From Rattus norvegicus (Eukaryota; Chordata; Mammalia; Rodentia; Muridae): 64,000 bases of DNA. Positions within the stretch are counted from its first letter, which is position 1; the number at the start of each line of letters is the position of its first letter. The stretch spans positions 31,523,939-31,587,938 of the forward strand of contig NC_086034.1 in assembly GCF_036323735.1 (NCBI RefSeq), written 5' to 3'. Below, in pieces: positions 1-12,835 of this stretch. The notes under the pieces were generated by a model. It worked only from the letters and a program-made list of their open reading frames with translations, was not told where the DNA came from and ran no database searches. The position numbers and the translations under genes were made by a program.

Positions 1-754
1 TCCCCTTACCTCTCCTTTCAGCTCCTCATGTGCCCACACAACTACTCAAATTCATGACCCTTATTACTGTTTTATATATAAAACACAGAGAGGGTCACAG
101 AAAATAGATAATAAGGACACAGGGAAAATATTGGTCTTGGCAAGCCAGATAAGCATTTTCTCCTTCATATTCCTTAGAAAAGACTGGTATTGGTGACACC
201 TTATTTATAACTTCTATGCTCTAGAATTGAAAGACAATATATTTCTGTTCACTTAGTATATTTGTGTAAATTTTTATGCTGGCCCTCCCTCTGAAACAGT
301 ACAATAATATCAATGACAGCAAGGCTAATATAGTACTTTATCTTTAAAAAACTGATGCCAAATCCTGAGAAAGATACCAGTTTAAACAATACAAATGAGT
401 GATTGGATTTCCAAGAAATCTTGGGCACTCACATCAGGGTGCAGACCCCCTGTTCTTCTGGAGACTGCTTAGGACAGCCCATTGTCTAGTTTTCTTGAGC
501 CTAGTCTCCCTGATTCCTTTGATATGACCACCACCATCACTGTGACGATGGCTTCTAAACACAAACCGCCTTTTCTTTGATATTCCCACAGAAGCTGCAT
601 TATGATGACTTTATGACCACACTGAGAACATGAGATAATCCCAGACAATTGTACAACCACAAAAATTGATCCCATCTGCCAACTTCTGCTTTCCAAACAA
701 AGTAACATATGACATTTCTAGGATTATAAATGATCTTCTTTTGGGAAGCTTTTG

Positions 755-785
<31 letters not shown>

Positions 786-2782
786 GCCCTTCCTGCAGAT
801 GAACAGAATGATTACCATGGACAAGCAACTACGTAAGTACTTTTTATTAATTGTCTCCTTCGATATAGTCTCAACTATTCTGTGTAATGCACACAACTAC
901 ATACTCGCTTTAGTGGATTATTTAAATTTTTGTATGTTCAATAAAGTCTTTGAACCAATTTTCTTAAAGTAGATATTTAAATGCTACATTTATTTTGATA
1001 TGCATCTTTTATCCATATTTATACCTATTTACATAAGTGTATTTCCTGCCCATTTTATCTTTGGCATATCAGTTCAGGGTGTCCCATACCCAAACAAGTA
1101 AAGACGAAAGATCGAACAACATGAAGCCATCACTGTGTAGCAGCTACATAGTAAGATTGAGACTAGATGCCATGGAATAAAAACTGTCCAGAAGAAAGGA
1201 AGATGATTCTCAGACTCTACAAAAGAGTAGTAAGGGATGCTATGTCACTGTTTTAAAACTCTTTTGGATGGGCAGGATGCCAAGCAGGCAAGGACTATCG
1301 ATGAAATTATAATTCTGTTTTACTTGGCATCAAGATGAACTGAATAGGAAAGCATTCCCCCAAGAGCAGAAATTGTAGTGTTTGTACCACAACAGAGACT
1401 GGTCCTCCTAAGAAAAAGTCCAGCGTTAGAGGCCAACAATAATCAGGCACTGAAGCTACATCACCTCTGCTGAAAAACCATAATGTGAACCGAACATTGA
1501 CAAAGATTTTGTGAACAGAACTTTGTGTTCCTGTAGGTTAGTAAGCAGGTTTTATGAAGGAAAAAAGTGAGTCACATTGAAATGGTCCCATTTTTACACA
1601 CGAGTGGATTAATTGAGGTGATATTTCAGCATTTTTAGTTTAAAGACAAGCAGAATAGTTTTAAAATATATTTTATAGTTACTGAAAATAAGTGATTAAA
1701 GGACTAAAAATCCAACAATGTAGTAAATTAAGGAAGGCCAGAATAAATCAGGATGACATTATCAAACATTTTTAGAACTGGAACACTCATATAAAAGAGA
1801 GCACTTTGTTTTTAAAAATATACACTTTGATGAATATTTAGATTATTTAAGAGTAGGTAAACAAAAACTTATTATAACAGAATTCAGAGATATGTAAATA
1901 ATTGAGATTAATTACATTTATCTTAGGTATATTTAAATTTTTATTATTCATATTAAATCTAATATATACTGATTCATAATTATTTCATTAATTAAAGGAA
2001 GTCTTTAATTACAAACTATCCACTCGCACTTTTCAAATGAACACATTTGTTTCAAAAATTTTCCTTAATATTCCAGATTCATATCTAGATGGCCTCTGAA
2101 AGAAGAGCCTGATTATATGGCATAGATACTTCTAAATATATTTTTGAGTTTGATTCTTATTTCTGGGAACATTGGCTGTGAGGGAGAACAAGATCTAACT
2201 TACACAGTATGCTTTAGACTCTTTTCCAGATAATTTGATCAAAATGTTTCCATCTTTATATCTCTTCAGTTCTTTCCCATCTTCCCAAGGTGAAGAGACC
2301 TTCTATTACTGTGATGCTATGTAATTACTGAACAATGGGAAAGCATGCAGCAATGCCCGGCTCACAAATTATTTAACAAAAATCTCCTTTCCTTTCCCGA
2401 TGATTCTTTGGGAGCTGGTATCATCTGCTTCATCCCTTTGTACATTGCAGTACTCATATCTTTTCCGTGGCTTCATCACTGGCAAATGAGTACTCCTTCA
2501 ATATCATTTTTACTGTGTGATTTTTTTTTGTCCAGTAGAATGTAGACTCAGCTGACCTTGGTCCACGTCTGAGTAGAGTCAATGACACTATGTGATGTCA
2601 GTCATTTATTCCATGGTCATTGCAACGATTAGAACATGTTCTGCTGCTCCTTGCACAGAGAAAGGGATGGGAAGAAAATGAGTTCAACTACCTATCCACA
2701 GAATGACAATGAAGAGAGTCCCAGTCACAAAACCCTGAAAGCACCAAGCTCAGCCAAGCCACAGACATTTGCAGAGTAATAA
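1..2782. other. Intronic sequence without recognised gene
   Basis: AT-rich sequence with short open frames below 100 codons, no protein family recognised and no clear SINE or L1 similarity. The only distinct feature is the pentanucleotide repeat at 750. The stretch around 1080-1560 is a little more GC-rich but was not identified. Confidence 0.5.
750..785. repeat. (TTTTG)n simple repeat
   Basis: About six TTTTG units ending in a T run. It sits in a T-rich strand and may be the tail of an unrecognised minus-strand retroelement. Confidence 0.9.
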
Positions 2783-5286
2783 ATGGCCATTTTTAAAATT
2801 TTTTATAATATATTTCTTTACTTACATTTCAAATGTTATCCCCCTTCCTGGTTTCCTGTTCATAAGTCCCCATTCCTCCCCCACCCCCATACGGGTATTC
2901 CCCCTATATATCCCTCTTATTGCCCTCCCCCATATTCCCCTGTACTGAGGGTCCAACCTTGGCAAGAACAAGGGCTTTCCCTTCCACTGGTGCCCCAACA
3001 AGGCTATTCTCTGCTACATATGCAGTTGGAGCCCTGGGTCAGTCCATATATAGTCCTTCAGTAGTGGTTTAGTCCCTGGAATCTCTGGTTGGTTGGCATT
3101 GTTGTTTTTAAGCGGTTGCACACTCCTTCAACTCTTTCAATACTTCCTCTAATTCCATCCAAGGGTGTCTTATTCTCAGTATGGTGGTTTGCTGCTAGCC
3201 TTGACCTTTGTATTGGACATGCTCTGGATGGGTCTCTCAGGAGAAATCTATATCCAGTCCCCTTTCTACATGCATTTTTTAACTTCATCAATCTTACCTA
3301 GTTTTGATGGCTGTATATATATGGGACACATGTGTGTCAGATTCTGAATGGCCATTCCTTGAGTCTCTGCTCTAAACTTTGCTTCCATATCCCCTCCTAT
3401 GAATATTTCCCCCTTTTTAGAAGGAGTGGGACAATCTGCATTTTGGTCATCCTTCTTCTTGAGCTTCCTGTGGTCTGTAGATTGAATCTTGGGTAATTTG
3501 AGCCTTTTGGCTAATATCCACTTACCAATGAGTACATACCAAGTATGTTTTTCTGTGATTGTGTAACCTCACTCAGGATGATATTTTACAGTTCTTTCCA
3601 TTTGCCTACGAATTTCATGAAGTCATTCTTTTTGATAGCTGAGTAGTACTCCATTGTTTAGATGTACGACATTTTTTTAATCCATTCCTCTGTTGAAGGG
3701 CATCGGTTCATTCCAGGATCTGGCTATTATAAATAAGGCTGCTATGAACATAGTGGAGCATTTGTCTTTGTTGTATGTTGCGGCATCTTTTGGGTCCTCA
3801 GGTAGTTCAATGTCCAATTTTCTGATGAACCTCCAGACTGATTTCTAGAGTAGTTGTACCAGTTTGCAATCTGACCAACAATAGAGGAGTGATCCTCTTT
3901 CTCCACATCCTCGCCAGCATGTGCTGTCACCTGAGATTTTTATCCTAGCCATTCTGACTGGTGTGAGGTGGAATCTCAGGGTTGTTTTGATTTGCATTTC
4001 CCTGATGACTAAGGATGTTGAACATTTCTTTAGGTGCTTTTTGGTCATTCAATAATCCTCAGCTGAGAATGTTTTGTTTAGTTCTGTACCCCTTTTTTTA
4101 ATATGGTGATTTGGCTCTCAGGAGTCAAACTTCATGAGTTCTTTTTATATTTTGGATATTAGCCCTCTATCAGATGTAGGATTGGTAAAGATCTTTTCCC
4201 AATCTGTTGGTTGCCATTTTGTCCTAATGATAGTGTCTTTTGCTTTACAAAAGCTTTGCAGTTTTATGAGGTCCCATTTGTTGATTCTTGATCTTATAGC
4301 ATAAGCCATTGGTGTTTTGTTCAGGAAATTTTTCCCAGTGCCCATGTGTTTGAGACTCTTCCCCACTTTTCCTTCTATTAGTTTGAGTGTATCTGGTTTG
4401 ATGTGGAAGTCCTTGGTCCACTTGGACTTAAGCTTTGTACAGGGTGATAAGCATGGATCGATTTGCATTCTTCTACTTGCTGAATTCCAGTTGCATCAGC
4501 ACCATTTGCTGAAAATGCTATCTTTCTTCCATTAGATGGTTTTAGCTCCTTTGTCAAAGATAAAGTGGCTATAGAGTTCATTTCTGGGTCTTCAATTCTG
4601 TTCCACTGATCTACCTGCCTGTCTCTGTACCAATACCATACAGTTTTCATGACTTGCTCAGTAATATTGCTTGAAGTAAGGGATGGTGATTCCCCCAGAA
4701 GTTCTTTTATTGTTGAGTATATTTTTCGCTATCCTGGGTTTTTGATATTCCAAATGAATTTGCAAATTGCTCTTTCTATCTCTATAAAGAATTGAATAGG
4801 AATTTTGATGGGAATTGCATTGAATCTGTAGATTGCTTTTGGTAAAATGGCCATTTTAACTATATTAATCCTGCCAATCCATGGGCATGGAAGATCCTTC
4901 CATCTTCTGAGATATTCCTCAATTTCTTTCTTCAGAGACTTGAAGTTTTTGTCATATAGATCTTTCACATGCTTCATGAAAGTCACACCAAGATATTTTA
5001 TGTTATTTGGGACTATTGTGAAGGGTGTCATTTCCTTCACTTCTTTCTCAGCCTGTTTATCCTTTGAGTAGAGGAAGGCTACTGATTTGTTTGAGTTAAT
5101 TTTATACCCTGACACTTTGCTGAAGGCGCTATCAGGTTAAGTAGTTCTCTGGTGAAACTTTCGGGGTCACTTAAGTATACTATCATATCATCTGCGAATA
5201 GTGATAATTTGATTTCTTCCCATCCAATATGTATCCCTTTGACATCCTTTCACTGTCTGATTGCTCTGGTTAAGACTTCAAGTACT

Positions 5287-5425
5287 GGGCTGGAGAGATG
5301 GCTCAGTGGTTAAGAGCACTGCCTGCTCTTCCAGAGGTCCTGAGTTCACTTCCCAGCAAACACATGGTGGCTCACAGCCATCTGTAATGGGATCCGATGT
5401 CCTCTTCTCTTGTGTCTGAAGTGTA

Positions 5426-5476
<51 letters not shown>

Positions 5477-5497
5477 AATCTTTAAAAAATAAAAAAA
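5287..5497 (+). mobile_element. B2 SINE inserted in L1 copy A ORF2
   Basis: Starts GGGCTGGAGAGATGGCTCAG, the tRNA-derived B2 head with the pol III A-box, and continues with GTTAAGAGCACT and CCAGAGGTCCTGAGTTC, then an (AT)n tract and an A-rich tail with AATAAATCTT. The target-site duplication is GACTTCAAGTACT at 5274-5286 and GACTTCGAGTACT at 5498-5510 (one mismatch in 13). The host L1 sequence is collinear on both sides. Confidence 0.95.
5428..5474. repeat. (AT)n microsatellite inside the B2
   Basis: About 23 AT units near the 3' end of the B2 element, replacing part of its usual tail-proximal sequence. Confidence 0.95.
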
Positions 5498-7617
5498 GAC
5501 TTCGAGTACTATATTGAATAAGTAGGGAGAGAGTAGGCAGCCTTGTCTAGTCCCTGATTTCAGTGGGATTGCTTCAACTTTCTCTCCATTTAGTTTGATG
5601 TTAGCTACTGGTTTGGTGTTTATTGCTTTTACTATGTTAAGATATGGCATTGAATTCCTCATCTTTCCAGGACTTTCATCATGAAGGGGTATTGAATTTT
5701 GTCAAATGCTTTCTCAGCATCTAATGAAATGACCATGTGGTTCTTATATTTTAGTCTGTTTATATAGTGAATTACATTGATGGATTTTCATATATTAAAC
5801 CATCCCTGCATCCCTGATATGAAGCCTACTAGATCATGATGGATGATCATTTTGATGTATTCTTGAATTCAGTTTGCAAGATTTTTATTGAGTATTTTTG
5901 CAACAATATTCATAAGGGAAATTGGTCTGAAGTTCTCTTTCTTTGTTAGGTCTTTCTGTGGTTTTGGTATAAGAGTAATTGTGACTTCATAGAAGGAATT
6001 TGGAAGCGCTCCATCTGTTTCAATTTTGTGGAATAATTTGTACAGTATTGGTGTGAGGTCTTCTATGAATGTCTGATAGAATTCTGCACTGAACCCGTCT
6101 GGACTTGGGCTCTTTTTGGTTGGGAGACTTTTAATAACTGCTTCTATTTCTTTAGGAGTTATGGGGTTTTTAGATGACTTATTTGCTCTGGATTTAACTT
6201 CGGTACCTGGTATCTTTCTAGAAAATTGTCCATTTCCTCCAGATTTTCCAGTTTTGTTGAATATAGGCTTTTGTAGTAGGATGTGATGATTTTTTAAATT
6301 TCTTCAGATTCTGTGTTATGTCTCCCTTTTCATTTATGATATTCTTAATTTGGATACACTCTCTGTGACCTCTGGTTAGTCTAGCTAAGGGTTTATCTAT
6401 CTTGTTGATTTTCTCAAAGAACCAGCTCCTACTTTTGTTGATTCTTTGTATAGCACTTTTTGTTTCTACTTGGTTGATTTTAACTCTGAGTTTGATTATT
6501 TCCTGCCTTCTGCTCCTCTCGGGTTTATTTATTTCATTTATTTCATTTTGTTCTAAGCTTTAATGTGTGCTGTCAAGCTGCTGACATGTGCTCTCTCCTG
6601 TTTCTTTTTGCAGTCACTCAGAGCTATGAGTTTTCCTCTTAATACCACTTTAATTATGTCCCATAAGTTTGTGAATATTGTATCTTCGTTTTCACTAAAT
6701 TCTAAGAAGTCTTTAATTTCTTTCTTTTCTCTTCCTTGACCAAGTCGTCATTGAGTAGAGCATTGTTCAACTTCCATGTATATGTGGGCTTTCTGTCATT
6801 ATTGTTGTTATTGAAGACCAGTCTTAGTGCGTGGTGATCTGATAGGATGCATGGGATTATTTCTATCTTCCTGAATCTGTTGAGGCCTGTTTTGTGACCG
6901 ATTATATGGTCAATTTTGGAGAAGGTTCCACGAAGTGCTGAGAAGAAGGTATATCCTTTAGTTTTAGGACGGAATGTTCTATAAATATCTGTTAAATCTA
7001 TTGGTTCATAACTTCTGTTAGTTTCTCTACATCTCTGTTTAATTTCTATTTCCATGATCTGTCCGTTGATGAGAGTGGGGTATTGACATCTCCTACTATT
7101 ATTGTATGAGGTGCAATGTGTGTTTTGAGCTTTAGTAAGGTTTCTTTTACGTATGTAGGTGCCCTTGTATTTGGGGCATAGATATTTAGGATTGAGAGTT
7201 CATCTTGGTGGTTTTTCCTTTGATGAATATGAAGTGTCCTTCCTTATCTTTTTAATGACTCTTGCTTTAAAGTCAATTTTATTTGATATTGGAATGGCAA
7301 CTCCAGCTTGTTTCTTTGGACCATTTGCTTGGAAAATTTTTTTCAACCCATTTCCTCTGAGGTAGTTTCTGTCTTTGTCTCTGAAGTGTGTTTCCTGCAT
7401 GCAGCAAAATGCTGGGTCCTGTTTATGTATCCAGTGTGTTAGTCTTTTTATTGGGGAATTAAGTCTGTTGATGTTGAGAGATATTAAGCAATAGTGATTG
7501 TTGCTTCCTATTATTTTCGTTGTTATAGGTAGAACTATGTTTGTTTGTCTCTCTTTTGGTTTCATTGCACGGAAATTATATTCTTGCTTTCTGTATGGTG
7601 TAGTTTCTTTCCTTGTG

Positions 7618-8636
7618 TTAGAGTTTTCCATCTATTATCCTTTGTGAGGCTGGATTTGTAGAAAAATATTGCATCAATTTGGTTTTGTCATGGAATATTT
7701 TGGTTTCTCCATCTATGTTAATTGCAAATTTGCTGGATACAGTAACTTGGGCTGGCATTTGTGTTCTGTTAGGGTCTGTATGACATCTGTCCAGCATCAT
7801 CTGGCTTTCATAGTATCTGGTGAGAAGTCTGGTGTAATTCTTATAGGTCTGCCTTTACATGTCACTTGACCTTACTGCTTTTAATATTCTTTCTTTGCTT
7901 TGTGCATTTGCTGTTTTAACTATTATGTGACGGGAGGAATTTCTCTTCTTATCCAATCTATTTGGAGTTCGGTAGGCTTCTTGTATGTTTATGGGCATCT
8001 TCTTCTTTAGGTTAGGGAAGTTTTCTCCTATAATTTTTGAATATATTTATTCAACTCCTTTAGTTGGGAGTCTTCACTTTCTTATATTATCTTTAGGTTT
8101 GATCTTCTCATTGTGTCCTGGATTTCATGTATGTTTTTGGCTAGGAACTTGTTGCATTATACATTATCTTTAACAGTTGTGTCGATGTTTTCTATGGTAT
8201 CTAATGTCCCTGAGATTCTCTCTTCTATCTCTTGTATTCTGTTGGTGATGCTTATGTCTGTGGCTCCTTGTCTCTCTCTCTTTTTCTTTCTATACCCAGG
8301 GTTGTCTCCCTTTGTGCTTTCTTTATTGTTTCTATTTCCATTTCCAATTCCTTCACCTGTTTGGTTGTGTTTTCCTGTAATTCTTTCAGTGATTTTTGTG
8401 TTTCCTCTCTAAGGGCTTCTACATATTTTCTTGTGCTTTCCTGGATTTCTCTGAGAGAGTTCTTTATGTCCTTCTTAAAGTCCTCCATCATCATGGTCAG
8501 ATGTAATTTCAAATCTAAATCTTACTTTTCTGGTATGTTTGGATATCCGGTATTTTCTTTGGTGGGAGAACGAGGCTTAATGATCCCAAGTAGTCTTGGT
8601 TTCTGTTGATTAGGTTCCTGCACTTGCCTATAGCCA
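7618..8636 (-). pseudogene. L1 copy A ORF1 remnant (RNA-binding protein)
   Basis: ORF1 encodes the trimeric L1 RNA chaperone (coiled coil, RRM, C-terminal domain). Open fragments are 8252-8512 (coiled coil, with LREETQKSLKELQEN) and 7618-7800 (C-terminal domain, with INIDGETKIFHDKTK); stops and frameshifts lie between. The initiator region around 8636 is mutated compared with copy B. Only one 22-residue coiled-coil repeat unit is present, against four in copy B, which largely explains why this ORF1 is shorter (about 1.02 kb against 1.25 kb). Confidence 0.85.
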
Positions 8637-9232
8637 ATGGGTTGTCTCTAGTGTTTGCTTGTCTTGATGTTTCTGGGAGTAACTTGGCTCTGCAATAGGC
8701 CTCTGTGTCAGCACTCCTGTAGAACTGTTTTCCTGTTTTCTTTCAGCCTTTCCTGAGAACAGGAGCTCTGCTCTCAGCTGTGGTGGCTCTCCTGGAGACT
8801 GTCTTCCAGTTCTAGGCACAGGCAAGAATGAAAGGGTCCTGCCTCTGATTGCTCGTGTAGGTCCTTCCACCCAGGGGGCTGGGTTGGCACTATGTGAACA
8901 CTTGGGTCTAGACTGTGGGCAGAGGGTATTCTTTTCTGACTTCTCAGGAGTATCCACACTTCTGAGGTCCCAGCTCTCTCCTCCCATGGGATTTGGGTGC
9001 AGGGAGCCATTTGGCCAGATCTGTTCAGTCCTGGACACAGACAGGAACCGTGGGTACCAGCAGTTGTCTGTTCCTATATTCATCTGTCTAGAGGTACTGT
9101 GCACTTTCTCCTTGGACCAGGGATGTGGGCCAAGGTGTGCAGAGTTGGCAGTCTATCCTGCAGCCTTGTCTGCACTCCTGGGTGGTCCGCTCTCTTCCCC
9201 AGGGGATTTGGGTGCAGGGAACTGTGGGATGG
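8637..9232 (-). promoter_or_regulatory. L1 copy A 5' UTR remnant
   Basis: Comparatively GC-rich sequence upstream of ORF1 on the minus strand. It is partly alignable to the 5' UTR of copy B, with shared strings such as GGGATTTGGGTGCAG on the plus strand, and is otherwise diverged. It would have been the internal pol II promoter; no evidence of present activity. Confidence 0.7.
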
Positions 9233-9241
9233 ATGGCCATT

Positions 9242-10464
9242 GTTTTAAGTCAGAATCTTTGGGTAGTTTGCTGTTCAGAGCAGAAACAAGTATGATTATT
9301 TCCAAATATGTGTTGTGCAATGTGTTTCTATGACTTAGAAAAACCTCTCAATAGAATAATTAAAAATGATTCACTTTAAAGTAAAATTCAGAGGAAAAAG
9401 TTATAGTAGTTTAATGTCTAATAAATCATTTTCACAAGCCTATGAACCATGCATGAGGTTGAAGTGTTTCTCTGATACAGATGTCAGAATAAAATCAAAC
9501 AAAAAGGATAGAAACAAAGATTTGAAACAATCATTGATACTAACATTGTATTTTTCCACAAAGAATATTGGTGTATGGAAACTGTCATGCTACACTTTGC
9601 ATCAGAAAAATCAATTTTCAGAATAATAAAAACATGCCTTTGAAAAACAAAATGTAGAGAAACATTTGATTTCTTAGACTGTAAATAAAATATCACCTGC
9701 AAGCCTGTGAGAGCAGCAGCAAATGGCTTTCAGCCACAGGAGCTTACAAGAATCAAGCTGACAGCACCCTCAGGGCCCATTAAGGCAAGATATAGAGGAA
9801 ATAACTAGTTACTGAAACTTTTATTAGGAATTGTCATAAAACATTCATTCAAATACCTTCAGCAGTATCATACCAAGATCATTATTTCAAGCTCAAATTG
9901 TTCATGAGTTATTAAGATGATAATAAATCAAAAAATGATATTCGAGGTAATTGGCTTAAATTCCCATTTGTTCTTGTTAAATATGTATATACTGGAAGAG
10001 ATTTTGCTCTTTATGTGAACTTTGCATGTACCTCTGAATAGAGGCCTACATTTGGTAATTAATCTCTTTTCTCTTTCCATACCCCAAACAATAATCAGAC
10101 CTGTATCTGAGGCTTGGTTTTGTCTTTTGTCTGGAAAGAGGAAATATCTAATTCAGAAATCCTTAGTAGAGATTAATTAAGATGGTATATTTCAACTGTT
10201 AGGCATTCGTTAATTAGAGAGCATACGTACTTATGAATGTATTTACTAAATACTCTTAGTCCCTTATATCAATTTTTCTTTTACACAATGACCTGGGCTA
10301 TACTGGACTTTATACCTGGGCTACATAGTACTCAGCACAAGCATCCACATGTGATTTAGCTGCAGGAAGTGTCTGTGTCTTCATACTCAGTGAAGGGTCA
10401 AGACGCATTTACTTACTAGAATTTAATACCTTTCAGTTTACTAATAACCTTCTAAATTTCATTC
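9242..10464. other. Intronic sequence without recognised feature
   Basis: AT-rich, with short random open frames on both strands. No repeat family or gene recognised. Confidence 0.4.
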
Positions 10465-10900
10465 TGTTGTTGTTAACATTTATTGACATGTATTGGGTAT
10501 TCATACATGCACATGTTTTTTGATCAAATCTACCTCCTATTTCATCTGCTCCAATACATCATCTATCTTACCACCACCACATTTCCCTCTCAACTTCATG
10601 ATCTTCTTTTTAGTAAAGTATTCAATGATCCTTTAAAACTTGACTGTAAATGCATGGGTAGGGTCAAGCTATCTCCAGCACTATAGATAGCTTTTCAAGG
10701 TCTTCATTCCTGAAGAGAAATGACCTTCCTTCAGAAAGTAACAGTTCCCAAAGGTTCCTCAGAATTGGGGTTACCTTGGCTCTTTTCTCATCCATGTTGG
10801 GATTTTTAGCTGCCATGATCCTGTGGTATTCTTTGGTATGTAGACTATACCAGACATTGTGAACTCACATGTGAAACTGTATTATAATGTTCAGTAATAG
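10465..10900 (-). mobile_element. Old L1 3' UTR fragment (Lx-like)
   Basis: Resembles the 3' UTR of older murine L1/Lx elements in minus orientation: CAACTTCATGATCTTCTTTT followed downstream by CCAAAGGTTCCTCAGAATTG and a CATCCATGTTGGGATTTTTA string. Diverged, boundaries approximate, and the family assignment is from memory of such repeats. Confidence 0.5.
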
Positions 10901-11224
10901 TGTCTAAATTAATTGACTGTCCCTGGCCTTTACAGCCCTTCTCATCCCTTTTCCACCATGAGTCTTATGGTTAAGATGTGTGAGAGAGATTACTATACAG
11001 ATCTGAGCATCCACATGCACTCTCTGCATATAACTGTTAGTGTTAACCTATTGCAAGCAGAAGCTCCTTTAGTGAGGTTTAAAAGACGCACTAAGATGTA
11101 ATATATTTAGCAATGTAGTCTTATCTTGAAATTATAAAATATAACCAAAAGAATTGGCTCTTTATTTTGGGAGGAGAGGAACTTGATTTTATGGAACCCC
11201 ACTGAACAATAAGTTGAGAATAGA

Positions 11225-12835
11225 AAAAGATAATGATTAAAAATATACCCAAAATAATAGGAATGATACAGGTCAATTCAGCACAGAATTCTACCAGAAT
11301 GTCAGAGAAGAAACAAAACCAATGCTCCTTGAATTATTCTGTAGAAAATAAAAAAGAAAACATTTTCAAATTATTTTTATTGTGCCAGTATCGATCTAAT
11401 CCAAAAATCAGATTAAAACCAAGTAAAGGAAGATAATTATAGACCAATCTAAACATAGATACAAAACTTCTCAATGAAGTTCTTGCAAACAGAATTCAAG
11501 GACACATCAAAAAGATGTGACTCAACCACCATGATTCAACATATATAAATTCAAAAATGTATTCTATCACCAAAAGGACTCAAGAAAAGAAATTAAATGA
11601 ATATACCATTAGATGCAAAAAGTGTCCGGCAAACATTTATTTATTTATTATACACTTATTATACATACATTTATTATAAAAGTTATAGAGAATCTAGGGA
11701 CAGAGTAGATATGTCTCAACAAAATAAGGCAACATATAACATACAATGAATGCCATGAAAAATAGAAGGATAAAAAAACTAATAGAAGTAAAAGATGCCT
11801 ATGCACACAATGCCTGCAGTCGGAGTTAAAGCAATGGGGTGAGGTAAGGAGATAGAGATAGAGATAACATGAAAGAACGGAAGATGTGAATCTACTTTTA
11901 TTTGAGATCATATAAATCTATTCATAGAAGATCTTTATGAATCCACAAGAAAACTCTTATAGGTGATTAACCTATTCAGTAAAATATTTCAAGATTAAAC
12001 AGAGAAAGAGCAGGGGAGGGAGGGAGAAAAAAATACCTACTCTAATACTCTAAATGCACAGAGACCATTGCCAAAGAGTCCTACATGGTTGTAGGACTAA
12101 ACGGTGGTAGATGATCTTGAGGAAATGTTTTCCCAGAAATAGTAGGAAGAAATTACAAAAATGCTTGAGTGGATGTAGAGAAGGGGAAGGGAAACAATTA
12201 TTCACTGTTGGTCAGATTACTTACTGTTGCAGTCATGATGGAAGTTGGTGTGGAGATTCTTCAATAAGCTTCAAACAGCTATTGCCAAATAGCCATTGCT
12301 ATGCAGCTATTGGACAGGTTCTCAAAGACTCTGTATGCTACTACAGAGATACTTGTCCATCTAACTTCATTGCAGCTCTATTCAAATCAATGAGAAAATG
12401 GAAATCATGCATATGCCTGTTGACTTATGAATGGATAACCAAAATATAGTATATGCACAAGAGAACATTGTTTGTTTGTAAAGAATAATGAAATAATGAA
12501 ATTCACTGTGAAAGGAATAGATCTGGAAATAATAATTCTTAGTGAGATAACACAGACCCAAAGAGACAGAAGTCACACCTTCTCTCTCATATGTGGCTGC
12601 CACCTTTGAATCTTTAGAAATGTGTGTTTAAATCAGAATACCACATAATGCTTAGAACTAGTAAGGAGCTTGGTAATGAATTTCAAGAGAAGATGATAGA
12701 AATGGGGAGTGCGAAGGGAGAAAGTGGAGTAAGGGATCTGGGACAGGGCGGAAGAATGAGAGATTCAGGTGAAGGATAAAGGAGGGAATACGGGGAAGGG
12801 CACCTTACATTAAAGATATTTCAAATTACCAAATG
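11225..12835 (+). mobile_element. Ancient L1 ORF2/3' UTR debris
   Basis: Two plus-strand blocks show decayed L1 ORF2. At 11240-11640 translated pieces resemble the pre-RT and RT region (ANRIQGHIKK after a NYRP-like motif near 11440-11520). At 12110-12600 they resemble the ORF2 C-terminus (TCPSNFIAALF, then a TQRDRSHTFSLICG-like segment). A purine-rich 3' UTR-like stretch follows to about 12835. The stretch 11640-12090 between them is not clearly L1. They may be one element with internal rearrangement or two fragments. Confidence 0.6.

Larger units (their letters stand above)
3511..7520 (-). pseudogene. L1 copy A ORF2 remnant (endonuclease/reverse transcriptase)
   Basis: ORF2 of L1 encodes an AP-type endonuclease, a reverse transcriptase and a C-terminal Cys-rich segment that copy L1 RNA into nicked genomic DNA. 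Here only fragments remain open: the endonuclease start with DPAFCCMQETHFRDKDR around 7200-7520, a later endonuclease part around 6702-7055 ([14 protein letters not shown]), an RT piece around 5510-5662 ([17 protein letters not shown]), a post-RT stretch 4729-5115, and C-terminal parts at 4145-4650. Stops and frameshifts separate them. The start codon position aligned to copy B reads ACG (7520-7518). The stop TAG is kept at 3513-3511. Corrected for the B2 insertion, the length is about 3.79 kb, close to the 3.83 kb of copy B. Confidence 0.88.
2792..9232 (-). mobile_element. L1 copy A, nearly full length, old
   Basis: LINE-1 retrotransposon on the minus strand with all parts in order: T-rich 3' end near 2792, 3' UTR to 3510, ORF2 remnant 3511-7520, ORF1 remnant 7618-8636 and 5' UTR to about 9232. 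It aligns segment by segment with copy B (14382-20989) but is far more decayed, with many stops and frameshifts and a mutated ORF2 start (ACG). A probable target-site duplication, ATGGCCATT, flanks it at 2783-2791 and 9233-9241. A B2 SINE with its own duplication interrupts ORF2 at 5287. Sense orientation relative to Spock3. Confidence 0.9.
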
